64,000 nt of DNA from Mangrovibacterium diazotrophicum (GCF_003610535.1 NZ_RAPN01000006.1:168724-232723), one strand, 5' to 3'; numbered from the stretch's first letter, positions 28,157 through 37,828 are shown. Translations and numbers: made by a program. Notes: generated by a model not told the origin, from the letters alone.

Positions 28157-29326
28157 ATGTTTAAGATTCAAACCTTAAATAAGATTGACCCAAAAGGGTT
28201 GCAAAATTTTCCGCTGGATCAATACGAAATTGCCAGCGAGTTTTCGAATCCTGACGCAATTGTTGTGCGCAGTCAGGCAATGCACGACATGGAGCTTGCA
28301 AAGTCGCTGAAAGCGATTGCCCGTGCCGGAGCTGGGGTAAACAACATTCCAATCGAAAAATGCACAGAAAACGGTATCGTCGTTTTCAATACACCGGGAG
28401 CAAACGCTCACGCAGTAAAAGAATTAGTAATTGCGGGAATGCTTTTATCGGCACGCGGTATTGCACCGGGTATCGAATGGGCAAAAACCCTGATTGGCAA
28501 AGGCGACGAAGTTCCTGCATTGGTTGAAGCCGGCAAGAAAAACTTCGGTGGAAACGAAATCCGTGGCAAACGTTTGGCTGTTATCGGTCTGGGTGCTATC
28601 GGTGTTTTGATCGCTAACGCTGCACAGGCATTGGGCATGGAAGTTTTGGGTTACGACCCTTACCTTTCGGTAAAACAAGCTTTGCGTTTGAGCCGTAATG
28701 TGAAACGTGCTGAAGGCATCGAAGTGTTGTTGGCCAGCGCTGACTACGTAACGATCAACATTCCGCAAACAGCAGAAACAAAAGGCTACATCAACAAGGA
28801 CAAAATCAAGATGATGAAAAACGGTGTTCGCATCCTGAACTTTGCCCGTGGTGGTCTGGTAAACACTGCTGATATGGCTGCTGCTTTGGAATCAGGAAAA
28901 GTAGGTTGCTACGTAACTGACTTCCCGGACGAAGCTACCTTGAAAATGAAAAATGTGATCCCAATTCCTCACCTGGGAGCATCAACTGAAGAATCGGAAA
29001 CCAACTGTGCCATCATGGCTGTTGACCAGGTTCGCGACTACCTTGAAAACGGTAACATTGTGAACTCAGTAAACTTCCCTGAAGCAACAATGGACCGCAC
29101 AGGTTCTCCTCGTTTGGTGATTGCCAACAAAAACATCCCGACAATGGTAAGCCAAATCTCAAGCCTGCTGGCTTCTGAAGGTTTGAACATTGCCAACATG
29201 TTGAATAAAAACAGAGCAGACATTGCTTACAACATTATCGACCTTGACGGCTCATGCCCTGGTGCTGACTTAGCAGACAAGCTGAAAAGCATCGAAGGAA
29301 TCATCATGGTTCGCATCCTGCCATAA
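28157..29326 (+). CDS. serA: D-3-phosphoglycerate dehydrogenase
   Basis: 389 aa. Catalyses the first step of serine synthesis, oxidation of 3-phosphoglycerate with NAD+. NAD-binding motif GKRLAVIGLGAIGVLIANA near residue 140; catalytic-region blocks NIPQTAETKGYI, ILNFARGGLVNT and IPHLGAST. The C-terminal ACT domain (~315-389, TMVSQISSLLASEGLNIANM) suggests serine feedback. serC, which often adjoins serA in Bacteroidota, is not here. Confidence 0.94.
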   Translation: MFKIQTLNKIDPKGLQNFPLDQYEIASEFSNPDAIVVRSQAMHDMELAKSLKAIARAGAGVNNIPIEKCTENGIVVFNTPGANAHAVKELVIAGMLLSARGIAPGIEWAKTLIGKGDEVPALVEAGKKNFGGNEIRGKRLAVIGLGAIGVLIANAAQALGMEVLGYDPYLSVKQALRLSRNVKRAEGIEVLLASADYVTINIPQTAETKGYINKDKIKMMKNGVRILNFARGGLVNTADMAAALESGKVGCYVTDFPDEATLKMKNVIPIPHLGASTEESETNCAIMAVDQVRDYLENGNIVNSVNFPEATMDRTGSPRLVIANKNIPTMVSQISSLLASEGLNIANMLNKNRADIAYNIIDLDGSCPGADLADKLKSIEGIIMVRILP

Positions 29327-29350
29327 TGTTGACTCGATAAATCTTATTCG

Positions 29351-29402
29351 GATACCGGTATCTTAAGCAATCACGCGAAAAGTACCGGTATCTTTTTTTT
29401 AA
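29351..29402 (+). terminator. serA terminator
   Basis: GATACCGGTA (29351-29360) pairs with TACCGGTATC (29383-29392), followed by a run of T. The loop is 22 bases. Confidence 0.8.
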
Positions 29403-29426
29403 GACTTCTTTATCCGGGAATTATTT

Positions 29427-29434
29427 TAAATTTG
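29427..29434 (+). promoter_or_regulatory. Probable -7 box for tkt
   Basis: TAAATTTG matches TAnnTTTG, 55 bases upstream of the ATG; no clear -33 box. Confidence 0.4.
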
Positions 29435-29488
29435 CATTTATCGTCAAAAATCATAGATCAAATTTCTGGCAAAAAAATTAATTAAATC

Positions 29489-31522
29489 ATGAGTAACAAG
29501 TTGATTGAAAGAGCTGCTGATAACGTACGTATTTTGTCTGCAGCTATGGTTGAGAAAGCGAAATCCGGCCACCCGGGTGGTGCCATGGGCGGTGCTGATT
29601 TTGTAAGTGTTTTATTTTCTGAATTTTTGAATTATGACCCGAGCGATATGACTTGGGCCAACCGTGACCGTTTCTTCCTGGATCCGGGACACATGTCTCC
29701 GATGTTGTACTCTATCCTGTCGTTGACCGGAACTTACAGCATGGACGATTTGAAAAACTTCAGACAATGGGGCAGCGTAACTCCGGGTCACCCGGAAGTA
29801 GACGTGGCTCGCGGTGTTGAAAACACATCGGGACCTCTTGGACAAGGACACACAATGGCTGTTGGTGCCGCCATTGCTGAGCGTTTCCTTGTAGCTCGTT
29901 TCGGCGAGTGGATGGCCCACAAAACATACGCATTCATCTCGGATGGTGGTGTTCAGGAAGAAATCTCTCAAGGAGCCGGACGTTTGGCTGGTCACCTGGG
30001 ATTGAGCAACCTGATCATGTTCTACGATTCAAACGACATCCAGTTGTCGACTGAAACCAACGAGGTAACCAACGAAGACACTGCTAAAAAATATGAATCC
30101 TGGGGATGGAAAGTTTTGACCATCGAAGGAAACGATATTGAAGCAATCCGTGGTGCATTGCACGTAGCTCACGCAGAAGCTGACAAACCAACCCTGATCA
30201 TTGGTAAAACAATTATGGGCAAAGGTGCTGTTACAGCTGAAGGTGCAAACTACGAACGTAAATGTGCTACTCACGGTATGCCGTTGGGTGAAGCTGGTGC
30301 ATCACTGGAAAAAACCATCGTTAACCTTGGTGGTGATCCTGAAAACGCATTCGTTATTTTCGACGAAGTACAAGCGATGTTCGATGCCCGCAAAGCAGAA
30401 TTGATCGCTGCTGCTGCCGAGAAAAAAGCGGCGCAAGCTGAATGGGCAAAAGCAAATCCGGAATTGGCTGCTAAATTCGAGAAATTCTTCTCGAAAGAAA
30501 CACCTGATTTCGATTTCAGCAAAATCACTCAAAAAGCAAATTCTGCAACCCGTGCCGCTTCATCAGCTGTATTGGCTGCTTTTGCCGGTGAAGTTGAAAA
30601 CATGATCGTTTCTTCTGCCGACTTGTCAAACTCAGACAAAACAGACGGCTTCCTGAAGAAAACAACTTCATTCAAAAAAGGTGATTTCAGCGGTTCATTC
30701 CTGCAAGCTGGTGTAGCTGAGTTAACAATGGCCGCTGTGATGAACGGTATCGCATTGCACGGCGGTGTAATCCCGGTTTGTGCAACCTTCTTTGTATTCT
30801 CCGACTACATGAAACCAGCAGCCCGTCTGGCCGGTTTGATGCAGTTACCAGTTAAATATGTATGGACACACGACGCATTCCGCGTGGGTGAAGATGGTCC
30901 TACTCACCAGCCGGTTGAGCAAGAAGCTCAAATCCGTCTGATGGAAAAACTGAAAAACCACCACGGACAAAACTCAATGTTGGTATTGCGTCCGGCCGAC
31001 TGTGAAGAAACAACAGCTTCATGGAAACTGGCTTTGGAAAATACTTCAACTCCAACTGCGTTGATTTTGTCTCGTCAAAATATCACCAACCTGCCTTCAA
31101 AAGGAGATCGCTACAGCGAAGCTTTGCAAGCTGAAAAAGGTGCTTACATCGTAACTGATTGCGAAGGAACGCCAGATGTGATCTTGTTGGCCAGTGGTTC
31201 AGAAGTGAGCACATTGGTTGCCGGAGCTGAACTTTTGGGAAAAGACGGTGTGAAATGTCGCATCGTGTCTGTTCCTTCTGAAGGTTTATTCCGCTCACAA
31301 AGTGCAGAATACCAAGCTGAAGTTCTTCCTGCAGGTATCAAAAAATTCGGTATGACTGCCGGTTTGCCTGTAACTTTGGAAGGATTGGTTGGCGCTGATG
31401 GTAAAGTGTTCGGTCTGGAATCATTCGGATTCTCGGCTCCTTACACGGTACTGGACGAAAAACTTGGGTTCAACGGACAAAACGTCTACAACCAGGTAAA
31501 AGAATTGTTAGTGATGGCATAA
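29489..31522 (+). CDS. tkt: Transketolase
   Basis: 677 aa, full length. Thiamine-diphosphate binding and active-site blocks: KSGHPGGAMGGADF, GPLGQGHTMAVGAAIAERF, SDGGVQEE, and the pyrimidine-binding VWTHDAFRVGEDGPTHQPVEQ. C-terminal domain ends FGFSAPYTVLDEKLGF. Transfers two-carbon units in the non-oxidative pentose phosphate pathway. Single gene with terminator. Confidence 0.97.
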   Translation: MSNKLIERAADNVRILSAAMVEKAKSGHPGGAMGGADFVSVLFSEFLNYDPSDMTWANRDRFFLDPGHMSPMLYSILSLTGTYSMDDLKNFRQWGSVTPGHPEVDVARGVENTSGPLGQGHTMAVGAAIAERFLVARFGEWMAHKTYAFISDGGVQEEISQGAGRLAGHLGLSNLIMFYDSNDIQLSTETNEVTNEDTAKKYESWGWKVLTIEGNDIEAIRGALHVAHAEADKPTLIIGKTIMGKGAVTAEGANYERKCATHGMPLGEAGASLEKTIVNLGGDPENAFVIFDEVQAMFDARKAELIAAAAEKKAAQAEWAKANPELAAKFEKFFSKETPDFDFSKITQKANSATRAASSAVLAAFAGEVENMIVSSADLSNSDKTDGFLKKTTSFKKGDFSGSFLQAGVAELTMAAVMNGIALHGGVIPVCATFFVFSDYMKPAARLAGLMQLPVKYVWTHDAFRVGEDGPTHQPVEQEAQIRLMEKLKNHHGQNSMLVLRPADCEETTASWKLALENTSTPTALILSRQNITNLPSKGDRYSEALQAEKGAYIVTDCEGTPDVILLASGSEVSTLVAGAELLGKDGVKCRIVSVPSEGLFRSQSAEYQAEVLPAGIKKFGMTAGLPVTLEGLVGADGKVFGLESFGFSAPYTVLDEKLGFNGQNVYNQVKELLVMA

Positions 31523-31543
31523 TTGCCCGATAACGATAAAGAG

Positions 31544-31570
31544 AAAGGCCGGATATTCCGGCCTTTTTTA
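31544..31570. terminator. Terminator of tkt (may also serve the convergent SGNH gene)
   Basis: AAAGGCCGGA (31545-31554), loop TAT, TCCGGCC then a T-run. A-rich on one side and T-rich on the other, so it can work in both directions. Confidence 0.85.
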
Positions 31571-31594
31571 TTTCATTTCAGTGTCGATATTCGA

Positions 31595-32353
31595 TTAACC
31601 AAAAACAACTTTCAGCCAGGCCTGGGCCATCAGCTGCGCGCCCGCCATCGATGGATGAACACCATCGGGAGACCAATAGGCAGCAGGTGCATGTTTCAAT
31701 GCCTCTTTGAATAGTGTGTGGTAAGGTACCCAAGCTGTTTTAAATTCGTCGGAAATTCGTTTGGCAGCTTCGCGGTAAGGCGTAAACTCATCTTGCCAAC
31801 CTTCGCCAATAGCAGTGCCGCCATCAATCGAAAAGGGTTCGCAAACGACCAGTTTTACATTGGGGAATGAATCCAAAGTTCGCTTCAGCAATGCCCTAAA
31901 GTCAGTCTCGTAAACCTCAACCGTACCATCGTATTTTCCGTTGCGCTTGTGCCAATAGTCATTCACTCCGATTAGAATACTCAGCAGCGCAGGTTTCAGA
32001 TCCAGGCAATCCTCTTGCCAGCGATCTGCAAGCTGGTAAACCTTATTCCCGCTAATTCCACGGTTATAAATCTTCAATTGCTCTTCCGGGTTTTGTTCCA
32101 ATATTGAAGCGGCTGCCATCAGGGCATAGCCGGTTCCAAAAGAACTTGCGTCGTTTGCAAGCTGGCGCTCCCGATTCCGCCCGGCATCGGTAATTGAATC
32201 ACCTTGAAAAAGAATCACGTCACCAGTCGAAAGTTCTTCTGCTTTCTTCTTGGGCGAAGCGCTCACCGTTTCGGAAACAATCATCGGGATAGCAGCAATT
32301 CCCGCTGCCTGAACTGCAGAGCTCTTTAAAAAGCCTCTTCTCGAAAATTTCAT
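31595..32353 (-). CDS. SGNH/GDSL hydrolase with Tat-type signal
   Basis: 252 aa. N-terminal twin-arginine signal SRRGFLK followed by a hydrophobic stretch to ~residue 30, so exported folded. Block I nucleophile S53 in FQGDSITDAG; block III GVNDYW; catalytic D230 and H233 in SPDGVHPS. SGNH enzymes of this size in Bacteroidota are often carbohydrate esterases such as rhamnogalacturonan acetylesterase. With uxaB/uxaA 1 kb away a pectin-deacetylating role is attractive but unproven. Confidence 0.88.
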   Translation of the reverse strand: MKFSRRGFLKSSAVQAAGIAAIPMIVSETVSASPKKKAEELSTGDVILFQGDSITDAGRNRERQLANDASSFGTGYALMAAASILEQNPEEQLKIYNRGISGNKVYQLADRWQEDCLDLKPALLSILIGVNDYWHKRNGKYDGTVEVYETDFRALLKRTLDSFPNVKLVVCEPFSIDGGTAIGEGWQDEFTPYREAAKRISDEFKTAWVPYHTLFKEALKHAPAAYWSPDGVHPSMAGAQLMAQAWLKVVFG

Positions 32354-32408
32354 AATCTATTGGTTTTACCAGCGTGTTCGCCGGGGGTGAATAAACTTTG
32401 CGTTTAAA

Positions 32409-32963
32409 TTACTGATTAATTCCCGAACTCAGTTTCAATTCACTCAAAATGAAGGCACATCTTTCCTCCAACGAGCAAAGTGGAACATCAACCAGCCGGT
32501 ATCCCAAATCATTGTACGTTTTACAAATCATTTCATGGATCCGACAGGCTTCGTCAAACGACTCGGTTCGAACTTCATCCTGAACATAGATTTCGTTCCA
32601 GGGAGGACAAATGAAAACAACCGGGAAATACTGATATTCCGAAGCCAGTGACTTTAATATTGCGGAGGGCTCGAAACCTCGAAACGAAGCAAAAGCGAGC
32701 TGATCCGGAATTCCCCGATCGACGAAAGCCCAATCCACGCCATCAACCGACTCCCAAAAGTCAATCCGCCGTTGGGAAACGGCCTGCTGAAACGCGCGCC
32801 TATTTTTCCAGGGTAAAGTCTCTCCCCCAGTTTCCATCTGCTCGCCGATTATTTCCCGAGCTGCTTCGCCACCGACCTGAAAACCTTTTACAGACAACGC
32901 TTCGATCAAACTTGATTTTCCAAATCCGGGACCTCCGGTTATCACTACAATGTTTTTTCGCAT
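32409..32963 (-). CDS. AAA ATPase/kinase-like P-loop protein (AAA_28, NadR/Ttd14-like)
   Basis: 184 aa. Walker A GGPGFGKSS near residue 13 and an acidic Walker B-like segment (WAFVDRGIPDQLAF). Layout and length match PF13521-type P-loop proteins of unknown substrate, some of which are small-molecule kinases. Same strand as the SGNH gene, 55 bases upstream of it; they may be co-transcribed. Confidence 0.75.
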   Translation of the reverse strand: MRKNIVVITGGPGFGKSSLIEALSVKGFQVGGEAAREIIGEQMETGGETLPWKNRRAFQQAVSQRRIDFWESVDGVDWAFVDRGIPDQLAFASFRGFEPSAILKSLASEYQYFPVVFICPPWNEIYVQDEVRTESFDEACRIHEMICKTYNDLGYRLVDVPLCSLEERCAFILSELKLSSGINQ

Positions 32964-33217
32964 TTCCGATTTATTCCTGTCATGTAAATTTAATCTAAAC
33001 TGCGACTTTTACCGACTAATTTAAAATCATTCTACACGGTAAAAACCACGAAAAAAAGACACCAAAATATCCGATTTTATAATCTTTTTAATACGAGCTA
33101 CTTACAACCATCTCCCTTGTTTCTGAAATGAACAAAAAGCACTTAACTTATCACTTGACTTTCAATCGTTTAAAAAATTTAACAACTCACTATTACACGG
33201 AAAATAAATATTTTTTC

Positions 33218-33225
33218 TACATTCG
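33218..33225 (+). promoter_or_regulatory. Possible -7 box for uxaB-uxaA
   Basis: TACATTCG is one base off TAnnTTTG. The first operator copy begins 10 bases downstream, over the expected transcription start. The rest of the 346-base intergenic region (32964-33309) is AT-rich with no gene seen. Confidence 0.35.
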
Positions 33226-33234
33226 CAGACAATA

Positions 33235-33283
33235 TCGTGTACGAACACGATTTTTTTAACATGAATCCCGTGTACGAAAACGG
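33235..33283 (+). promoter_or_regulatory. Tandem operator pair upstream of uxaB
   Basis: Two near-identical 16-base imperfect palindromes: TCGTGTACGAACACGA (33235-33250) and CCGTGTACGAAAACGG (33268-33283). They share the core CGTGTACGAAnACG and start exactly 33 bases apart, about three helical turns. The dyad with a central CG resembles LacI-family operators. Position near the start site suggests repression, relieved by a uronate-derived inducer. No regulator gene is adjacent. Confidence 0.65.
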
Positions 33284-33309
33284 AAGAATTAAAAAAATAA
33301 ACCAAGAAC

Positions 33310-34824
33310 ATGGAACTGAATAGAACAAACGTTGAAAATGCTGCGAAATACCCAAGTCGCATCTTACAATTTGGAGAAGGAAACTTTTTACGTGCTTTTG
33401 TTGATTGGATCGTTCAAAAAATGAACAACGAGATCGACTTCAATGCAGGTATCGATGTAGTACAACCGCTTCCGAACGGAATGGTTGATTTGCTGAACAA
33501 GCAAGATGGTCTTTACCACGTTTACCTGAAAGGTATCAAAGAAGGTAAACCAGTAAAAGAATTTGAATTCATTCAATGTATTAATAAAGGAATCAATCCT
33601 TACACTGAGTTTGAAGTTTACAAAGCTGCGATCCTGAATCCGGAATTGCGTTTTGTTGTTTCAAACACAACTGAAGCTGGTATCAGCTGGGACGAAAACG
33701 ACAAGTTGGATATGCAACCTCAAAACTCGTTCCCGGGTAAAGTTACTGCCCTGTTGTACGAACGTTTCAAAGCGTTCGAAGGTGCTGCCGACAAAGGTTT
33801 GATTTTCTTCACTTGCGAATTGATCGACCGCAACGGCGACATTTTGAAAAAATATGTACTGAAACACGCTGAAAACTGGAACCTTGGTGCTGACTTCATC
33901 AACTGGGTAAACACAGCTTGTGCTTTCTGTAACACACTAGTTGACCGCATCGTTCCCGGATTCCCGAAAGATGATATCAAGGATATTCAAGCTGAATTGG
34001 GTTACGAAGACAACCTGGTTGTAGTTGGCGAGTATTTCCACTTATGGGTAATTGAAGGTCCGGAATGGGTAGCTGCTGAATTCCCGGCTGACAAAGCAGG
34101 TTTGGAAGTGAAATTCGTAAAAGATATGACCCGCTTCCGCGAGCAAAAAGTTGCTGTACTGAACGGATGTCACACTGGTAGCTACGCAGTATCGTACCTG
34201 TATGGTATTGAAACTGTTCGCGAAGCTTACGAAAGTTTGGAAGTTGGTAACTTCATGAAAGAAATGGTTTACGAAGAAGTTCTTCCGGTATTGGACGGTA
34301 CTGAAAAAGAATTGCAAAAATTTGCCGGCAAAATCCTGGAACGTTTCTCAAACCCATTCATCCGTCACCTGTGGCAAAGTATCGCTTTGAACGCGATGTC
34401 GAAATGGGAAACACGTAACCTTCCTTCATTGTTAGGTTTCGCTGAAAAACACGGCATGTTACCACAAAAATTGGTTTTCTCGCTGGCTGCAATGATTTCA
34501 TACTTCAAAGGAGAAACTGAAGGAAATACTTACACCGTACAGGATGACCAATGGATTTTGGATTTCTACAAAGAAGCTTGGGCTGAATGCGACGGACGTC
34601 CGATTTCAATTTACCAATTGGTTGAAAAAGTATTGAAATTGGAAAAAGTTTGGAAACAAGACCTGAATAATGTTCCAAACCTGACATTGACTGTTAGTCA
34701 CTACTTATTCCTGATTCAGCAAGTTGGTATGAAAAAAGCTGTCAAAGCAGTATTGGATGCCAACAACCCATTGATGAAAATCACGATCGAAGAAAAAGCT
34801 AAACAAGAAGTAGCTAATAATTAA
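33310..34824 (+). CDS. uxaB: Tagaturonate reductase (altronate oxidoreductase)
   Basis: 504 aa. Mannitol-dehydrogenase-family polyol dehydrogenase: N-terminal nucleotide-binding ILQFGEGNFLRAFVDW, the TTEAGISWD block, and the catalytic-region motif VAVLNGCHTGSYA-like segment near residue 280. Reduces tagaturonate to altronate with NADH in the isomerase pathway for galacturonate. The neighbour 29 bases downstream is altronate dehydratase, giving two consecutive steps. uxaC and kdgK are not in the window. Confidence 0.92.
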   Translation: MELNRTNVENAAKYPSRILQFGEGNFLRAFVDWIVQKMNNEIDFNAGIDVVQPLPNGMVDLLNKQDGLYHVYLKGIKEGKPVKEFEFIQCINKGINPYTEFEVYKAAILNPELRFVVSNTTEAGISWDENDKLDMQPQNSFPGKVTALLYERFKAFEGAADKGLIFFTCELIDRNGDILKKYVLKHAENWNLGADFINWVNTACAFCNTLVDRIVPGFPKDDIKDIQAELGYEDNLVVVGEYFHLWVIEGPEWVAAEFPADKAGLEVKFVKDMTRFREQKVAVLNGCHTGSYAVSYLYGIETVREAYESLEVGNFMKEMVYEEVLPVLDGTEKELQKFAGKILERFSNPFIRHLWQSIALNAMSKWETRNLPSLLGFAEKHGMLPQKLVFSLAAMISYFKGETEGNTYTVQDDQWILDFYKEAWAECDGRPISIYQLVEKVLKLEKVWKQDLNNVPNLTLTVSHYLFLIQQVGMKKAVKAVLDANNPLMKITIEEKAKQEVANN

Positions 34825-34853
34825 TAATCAATAAAAAATAAACGACCGGTAAA

Positions 34854-36341
34854 ATGGCAAATTACATCAAAATTAACCCGCTGGACAATGTCATTATTGC
34901 GTTGAAGGATTTTAGCAAGGGAGAAATAATTGACTTGGAAGGCACACCATTAGAAATTCTGAACGATGTGCCCCGCGGGCATAAAATTGCTATCGCAGAG
35001 ATTGCTGAAGGAAAAGACATCGTAAAATACGGCGCTCCGATCGGACACGCGACTTCTGCAATTTTACCGGGCGATTACGTGCACGTCCAAAACGCAAAAA
35101 CCAACTTGTCGGGAACTATGTGTTACGAGTTCAACCAAAAGTTGAACGAGGTTGCCTACCAAAACCAATCGCTGACTTACAAAGGATTTAAGCGCAGCAA
35201 TGGTAATGTGGGAATCCGTAACGAGTTGTGGATTGTTCCGACTGTGGGTTGTGTGAACGGACAGGCCGAACAGATTATTCAGCTTTTCAAAGAACAAAAT
35301 AACCCGACAGACATCGACAACGTGCAGGTGTTTAAACACAGCTACGGATGTTCTCAGCTTGGCGACGACCACACCAACACCCAAAAAGCGTTGGCTCAAT
35401 TAATCAATCACCCGAATGCCGGCGGCGTGCTGGTAATGGGATTGGGATGCGAAAACAACCAGATTGATCACTTGAAAAAATTCATCGGCGAGTATGATGC
35501 CAGTCGGATAAAATTCTTAGTTGCTCAGGATGTGGAAGATGAAGTAGAAGAGGGCCTGAAATTATTTCAGGAAATCTATGAGCAAATGCGTCATGACAAG
35601 CGCGAGGATGTACCATTCTCGACCTTGAAAGTAGGGTTAAAATGTGGTGGTTCCGACGGGTTATCCGGAATCACCGCCAACCCACTTGTTGGTGCATTCT
35701 CTGACTTCCTTGTTGCCCAGGGCGGTAGCACCATCCTGACTGAAGTTCCGGAAATGTTCGGTGCCGAGCACCTGTTAATGGAACGTTCGGAAACGGAGGA
35801 AGTATTCAACAAAACCGTCGACATGATCAACGGTTTCAAAGAATACTACCTGAAACACGACCTTCCGGTTTACGAAAACCCGTCACCGGGTAACAAAAAA
35901 GGAGGTATCACAACTTTGGAAGACAAATCACTTGGTTGTACACAAAAAGGTGGTGTTGCTACCGTTACTGACGTACTAGCATATGCAGAACCAATCAAAA
36001 AGAACGGTTTGAACCTGCTTTGTGCTCCGGGTAACGACCTGGTTGCTGCTTCTGCTTTAGGTTTCAGCGGTTGCCAGATTGTGTTGTTCACCACCGGTCG
36101 CGGAACACCGTTCGGTAGTTTTGTGCCAACATTAAAAATTTCTACTAACACACCACTGTCAGAAAAAAAATCAAATTGGATCGATTTCAACGCAGGTAGA
36201 ATCGTTGAAGATCAAACAATTGATGAGACTTTAGTTGACTTCATTGCCGAACTAAAATCAGTGGCCGAAGGAAAAAAATTGAAACATGAATTGAGCGGTT
36301 TTAAAGAAATTGCTATCTTTAAAACCGGAATAACCTTATAA
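34854..36341 (+). CDS. uxaA: Altronate dehydratase
   Basis: 495 aa. N-terminal SAF domain ~1-95 (PRGHKIAIAEIAEGKDIVKYG) and C-terminal UxaA/GarD catalytic domain with VPTVGCVNGQAEQI, HSYGCSQLGDDH, LGCENNQ and LKCGGSDGLSGITANP. An iron-dependent enzyme converting altronate to 2-keto-3-deoxygluconate. Co-transcribed with uxaB. Confidence 0.95.
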   Translation: MANYIKINPLDNVIIALKDFSKGEIIDLEGTPLEILNDVPRGHKIAIAEIAEGKDIVKYGAPIGHATSAILPGDYVHVQNAKTNLSGTMCYEFNQKLNEVAYQNQSLTYKGFKRSNGNVGIRNELWIVPTVGCVNGQAEQIIQLFKEQNNPTDIDNVQVFKHSYGCSQLGDDHTNTQKALAQLINHPNAGGVLVMGLGCENNQIDHLKKFIGEYDASRIKFLVAQDVEDEVEEGLKLFQEIYEQMRHDKREDVPFSTLKVGLKCGGSDGLSGITANPLVGAFSDFLVAQGGSTILTEVPEMFGAEHLLMERSETEEVFNKTVDMINGFKEYYLKHDLPVYENPSPGNKKGGITTLEDKSLGCTQKGGVATVTDVLAYAEPIKKNGLNLLCAPGNDLVAASALGFSGCQIVLFTTGRGTPFGSFVPTLKISTNTPLSEKKSNWIDFNAGRIVEDQTIDETLVDFIAELKSVAEGKKLKHELSGFKEIAIFKTGITL

Positions 36342-36397
36342 CAAAGATATACCCCTCGGGTAGGGGTTGTTTAGTAGTAATTGAGTAGTAGTAGTAA

Positions 36398-36428
36398 AAA
36401 AGCCATCAAGATTCCTTGATGGCTTTTG
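36398..36428 (+). terminator. uxaBA terminator
   Basis: AGCCATCAAG (36401-36410), loop ATTC, CTTGATGGCT (36415-36424), with A-run before and T-run after. A weaker hairpin ACCCCT/AGGGGT lies just after the stop (36351-36368). Confidence 0.85.
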
Positions 36429-36469
36429 TTTTGTATCTATCCCCTCTTTCAATCGTTTTTTTAAGGGCA

Positions 36470-36503
36470 CAAAAAAACCGTTGAAGAAAACTCCAACGGC
36501 TTT
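36470..36503 (-). terminator. Terminator of the flavodiiron protein gene
   Basis: CCGTTG/CAACGG stem (36478-36498). Read on the minus strand it is followed by seven T. Confidence 0.8.
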
Positions 36504-36521
36504 GACTTATGCTTTCGTAAA

Positions 36522-37712
36522 TTATTCTGCTAAAATCCGATCAGCCATCGCATTGGCAAGATCAATACACTGTTGGTATTTTTCAGCTTTCAGGGCTCCT
36601 TTTTCTTCCACCGGATCGGCAACCAGGTCCCAACCACAGCTGTCTGCAAATTTCATAAGGTTTTTAACACCGCCACCGTTCCATGCAAAACTTCCGAAAA
36701 CGCCCAGCAAGTGATCGCGCACGCCCATGTGTTCAACTGTTGTAATCAGGTTTTCCACATTCGGGAACATCGCGTTGTTGTAAGCACAGCTACCAACAAT
36801 AAATCCTTTGTAACGGAAGATATCGTTGATAATATAGGATTTGTGTGTCTTCGAAGCATCGTAAACACGGATATCTCTAATCCCGCGAACAGACAACTGG
36901 CGGGCAATAACTTCGGCCATCTTCTGCGTGTTACCATACATTGAACCGTAAACCACCACAACACCAGGTTCAGTCGTGTAGGTGCTCCACTTGTTGTAAC
37001 GGCTAAGCACCCAATCCAGGTTGGTACGCCAGATTGGACCGTGAGTAGCTGCAATCATTTTAATATCCAGTGGCGACAATTTTTTGATCGCGCGTTGCGT
37101 ATGCGGACAGTACTTACCAACGATATTGGTAAAGTAACGCATGATGTCGTCTTTGTAAAATTCGAGGTTGATCTCATCATCGAAAACACCACCGTCCAAA
37201 GTTCCGAAACTACCAAAAGCATCACCCGAGAAGAGGATTTTGTTGGTTTCTTCGTAGCTCACCATTGTTTCGGGCCAGTGAACCATTGGAATGGTTTGAA
37301 ACTGAAGTTTTGTTTTTCCCAGTTCCAAAGTTGAGTCATCGTGTACTTCCAGCGTATTAACCGGCTTCATGTAGAATGATTCAACAAAACCGAAAGTCTT
37401 TTTATTTCCAACCAGGGTGATGTTCGGATATTTCATCACAATGGCACGCAACGCACCCGAGTGATCCGGCTCCATATGGTTAATCACCAGGTAATCAACC
37501 GGGCGTCCTCCCAGAATTGCATCGATGTCTTCCAAATAGTCGTCAATGTAGGCACGTTCAACCGTGTCAACCAAGGCAACTTTCTCGTCGTCAATCAAAT
37601 AAGAGTTATAGGAAACGCCGTGAGGAATCGGCCAGATATTTTCGAACAGGTTTGTTCTGCGGTCATTATAGCCCAAATAATAAATGTTGTCAGCTAGTTT
37701 TACCTGATGCAT
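36522..37712 (-). CDS. Flavodiiron protein (A-type flavoprotein, FprA/ROO-like)
   Basis: 396 aa. N-terminal metallo-beta-lactamase-like domain with diiron ligands H79, E81, D83 and H84 (HMEPDH), plus further His/Asp at VHWPETM, FSGDAFGSFG and ATHGPIW. C-terminal flavodoxin domain from ~residue 250 (VVVYGSMYGNTQKMAE). Reduces O2 to water or NO to N2O using electrons from rubredoxin. No rubredoxin domain of its own; the fusion protein at 1380-2111 is the obvious local candidate donor. Confidence 0.95.
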   Translation of the reverse strand: MHQVKLADNIYYLGYNDRRTNLFENIWPIPHGVSYNSYLIDDEKVALVDTVERAYIDDYLEDIDAILGGRPVDYLVINHMEPDHSGALRAIVMKYPNITLVGNKKTFGFVESFYMKPVNTLEVHDDSTLELGKTKLQFQTIPMVHWPETMVSYEETNKILFSGDAFGSFGTLDGGVFDDEINLEFYKDDIMRYFTNIVGKYCPHTQRAIKKLSPLDIKMIAATHGPIWRTNLDWVLSRYNKWSTYTTEPGVVVVYGSMYGNTQKMAEVIARQLSVRGIRDIRVYDASKTHKSYIINDIFRYKGFIVGSCAYNNAMFPNVENLITTVEHMGVRDHLLGVFGSFAWNGGGVKNLMKFADSCGWDLVADPVEEKGALKAEKYQQCIDLANAMADRILAE

Positions 37713-37828
37713 ATTTAAAGTTTTTTTGAGTTGATTTTTATTGAGTTCACGAAAATAGCTAATTTGAATTAATTCAGTCTTTTTCCCTTTTGATTTAACG
37801 ACTAAACTTAAAGAAAAGCTTACACGGA

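Noticed and set aside
36351..36368. ACCCCTCGGGTAGGGGT hairpin after uxaA as another copy of the RAYT REP element
   Set aside because: Shares only CCCCTCG; loop length and stem differ from the RAYT-flanking pair.
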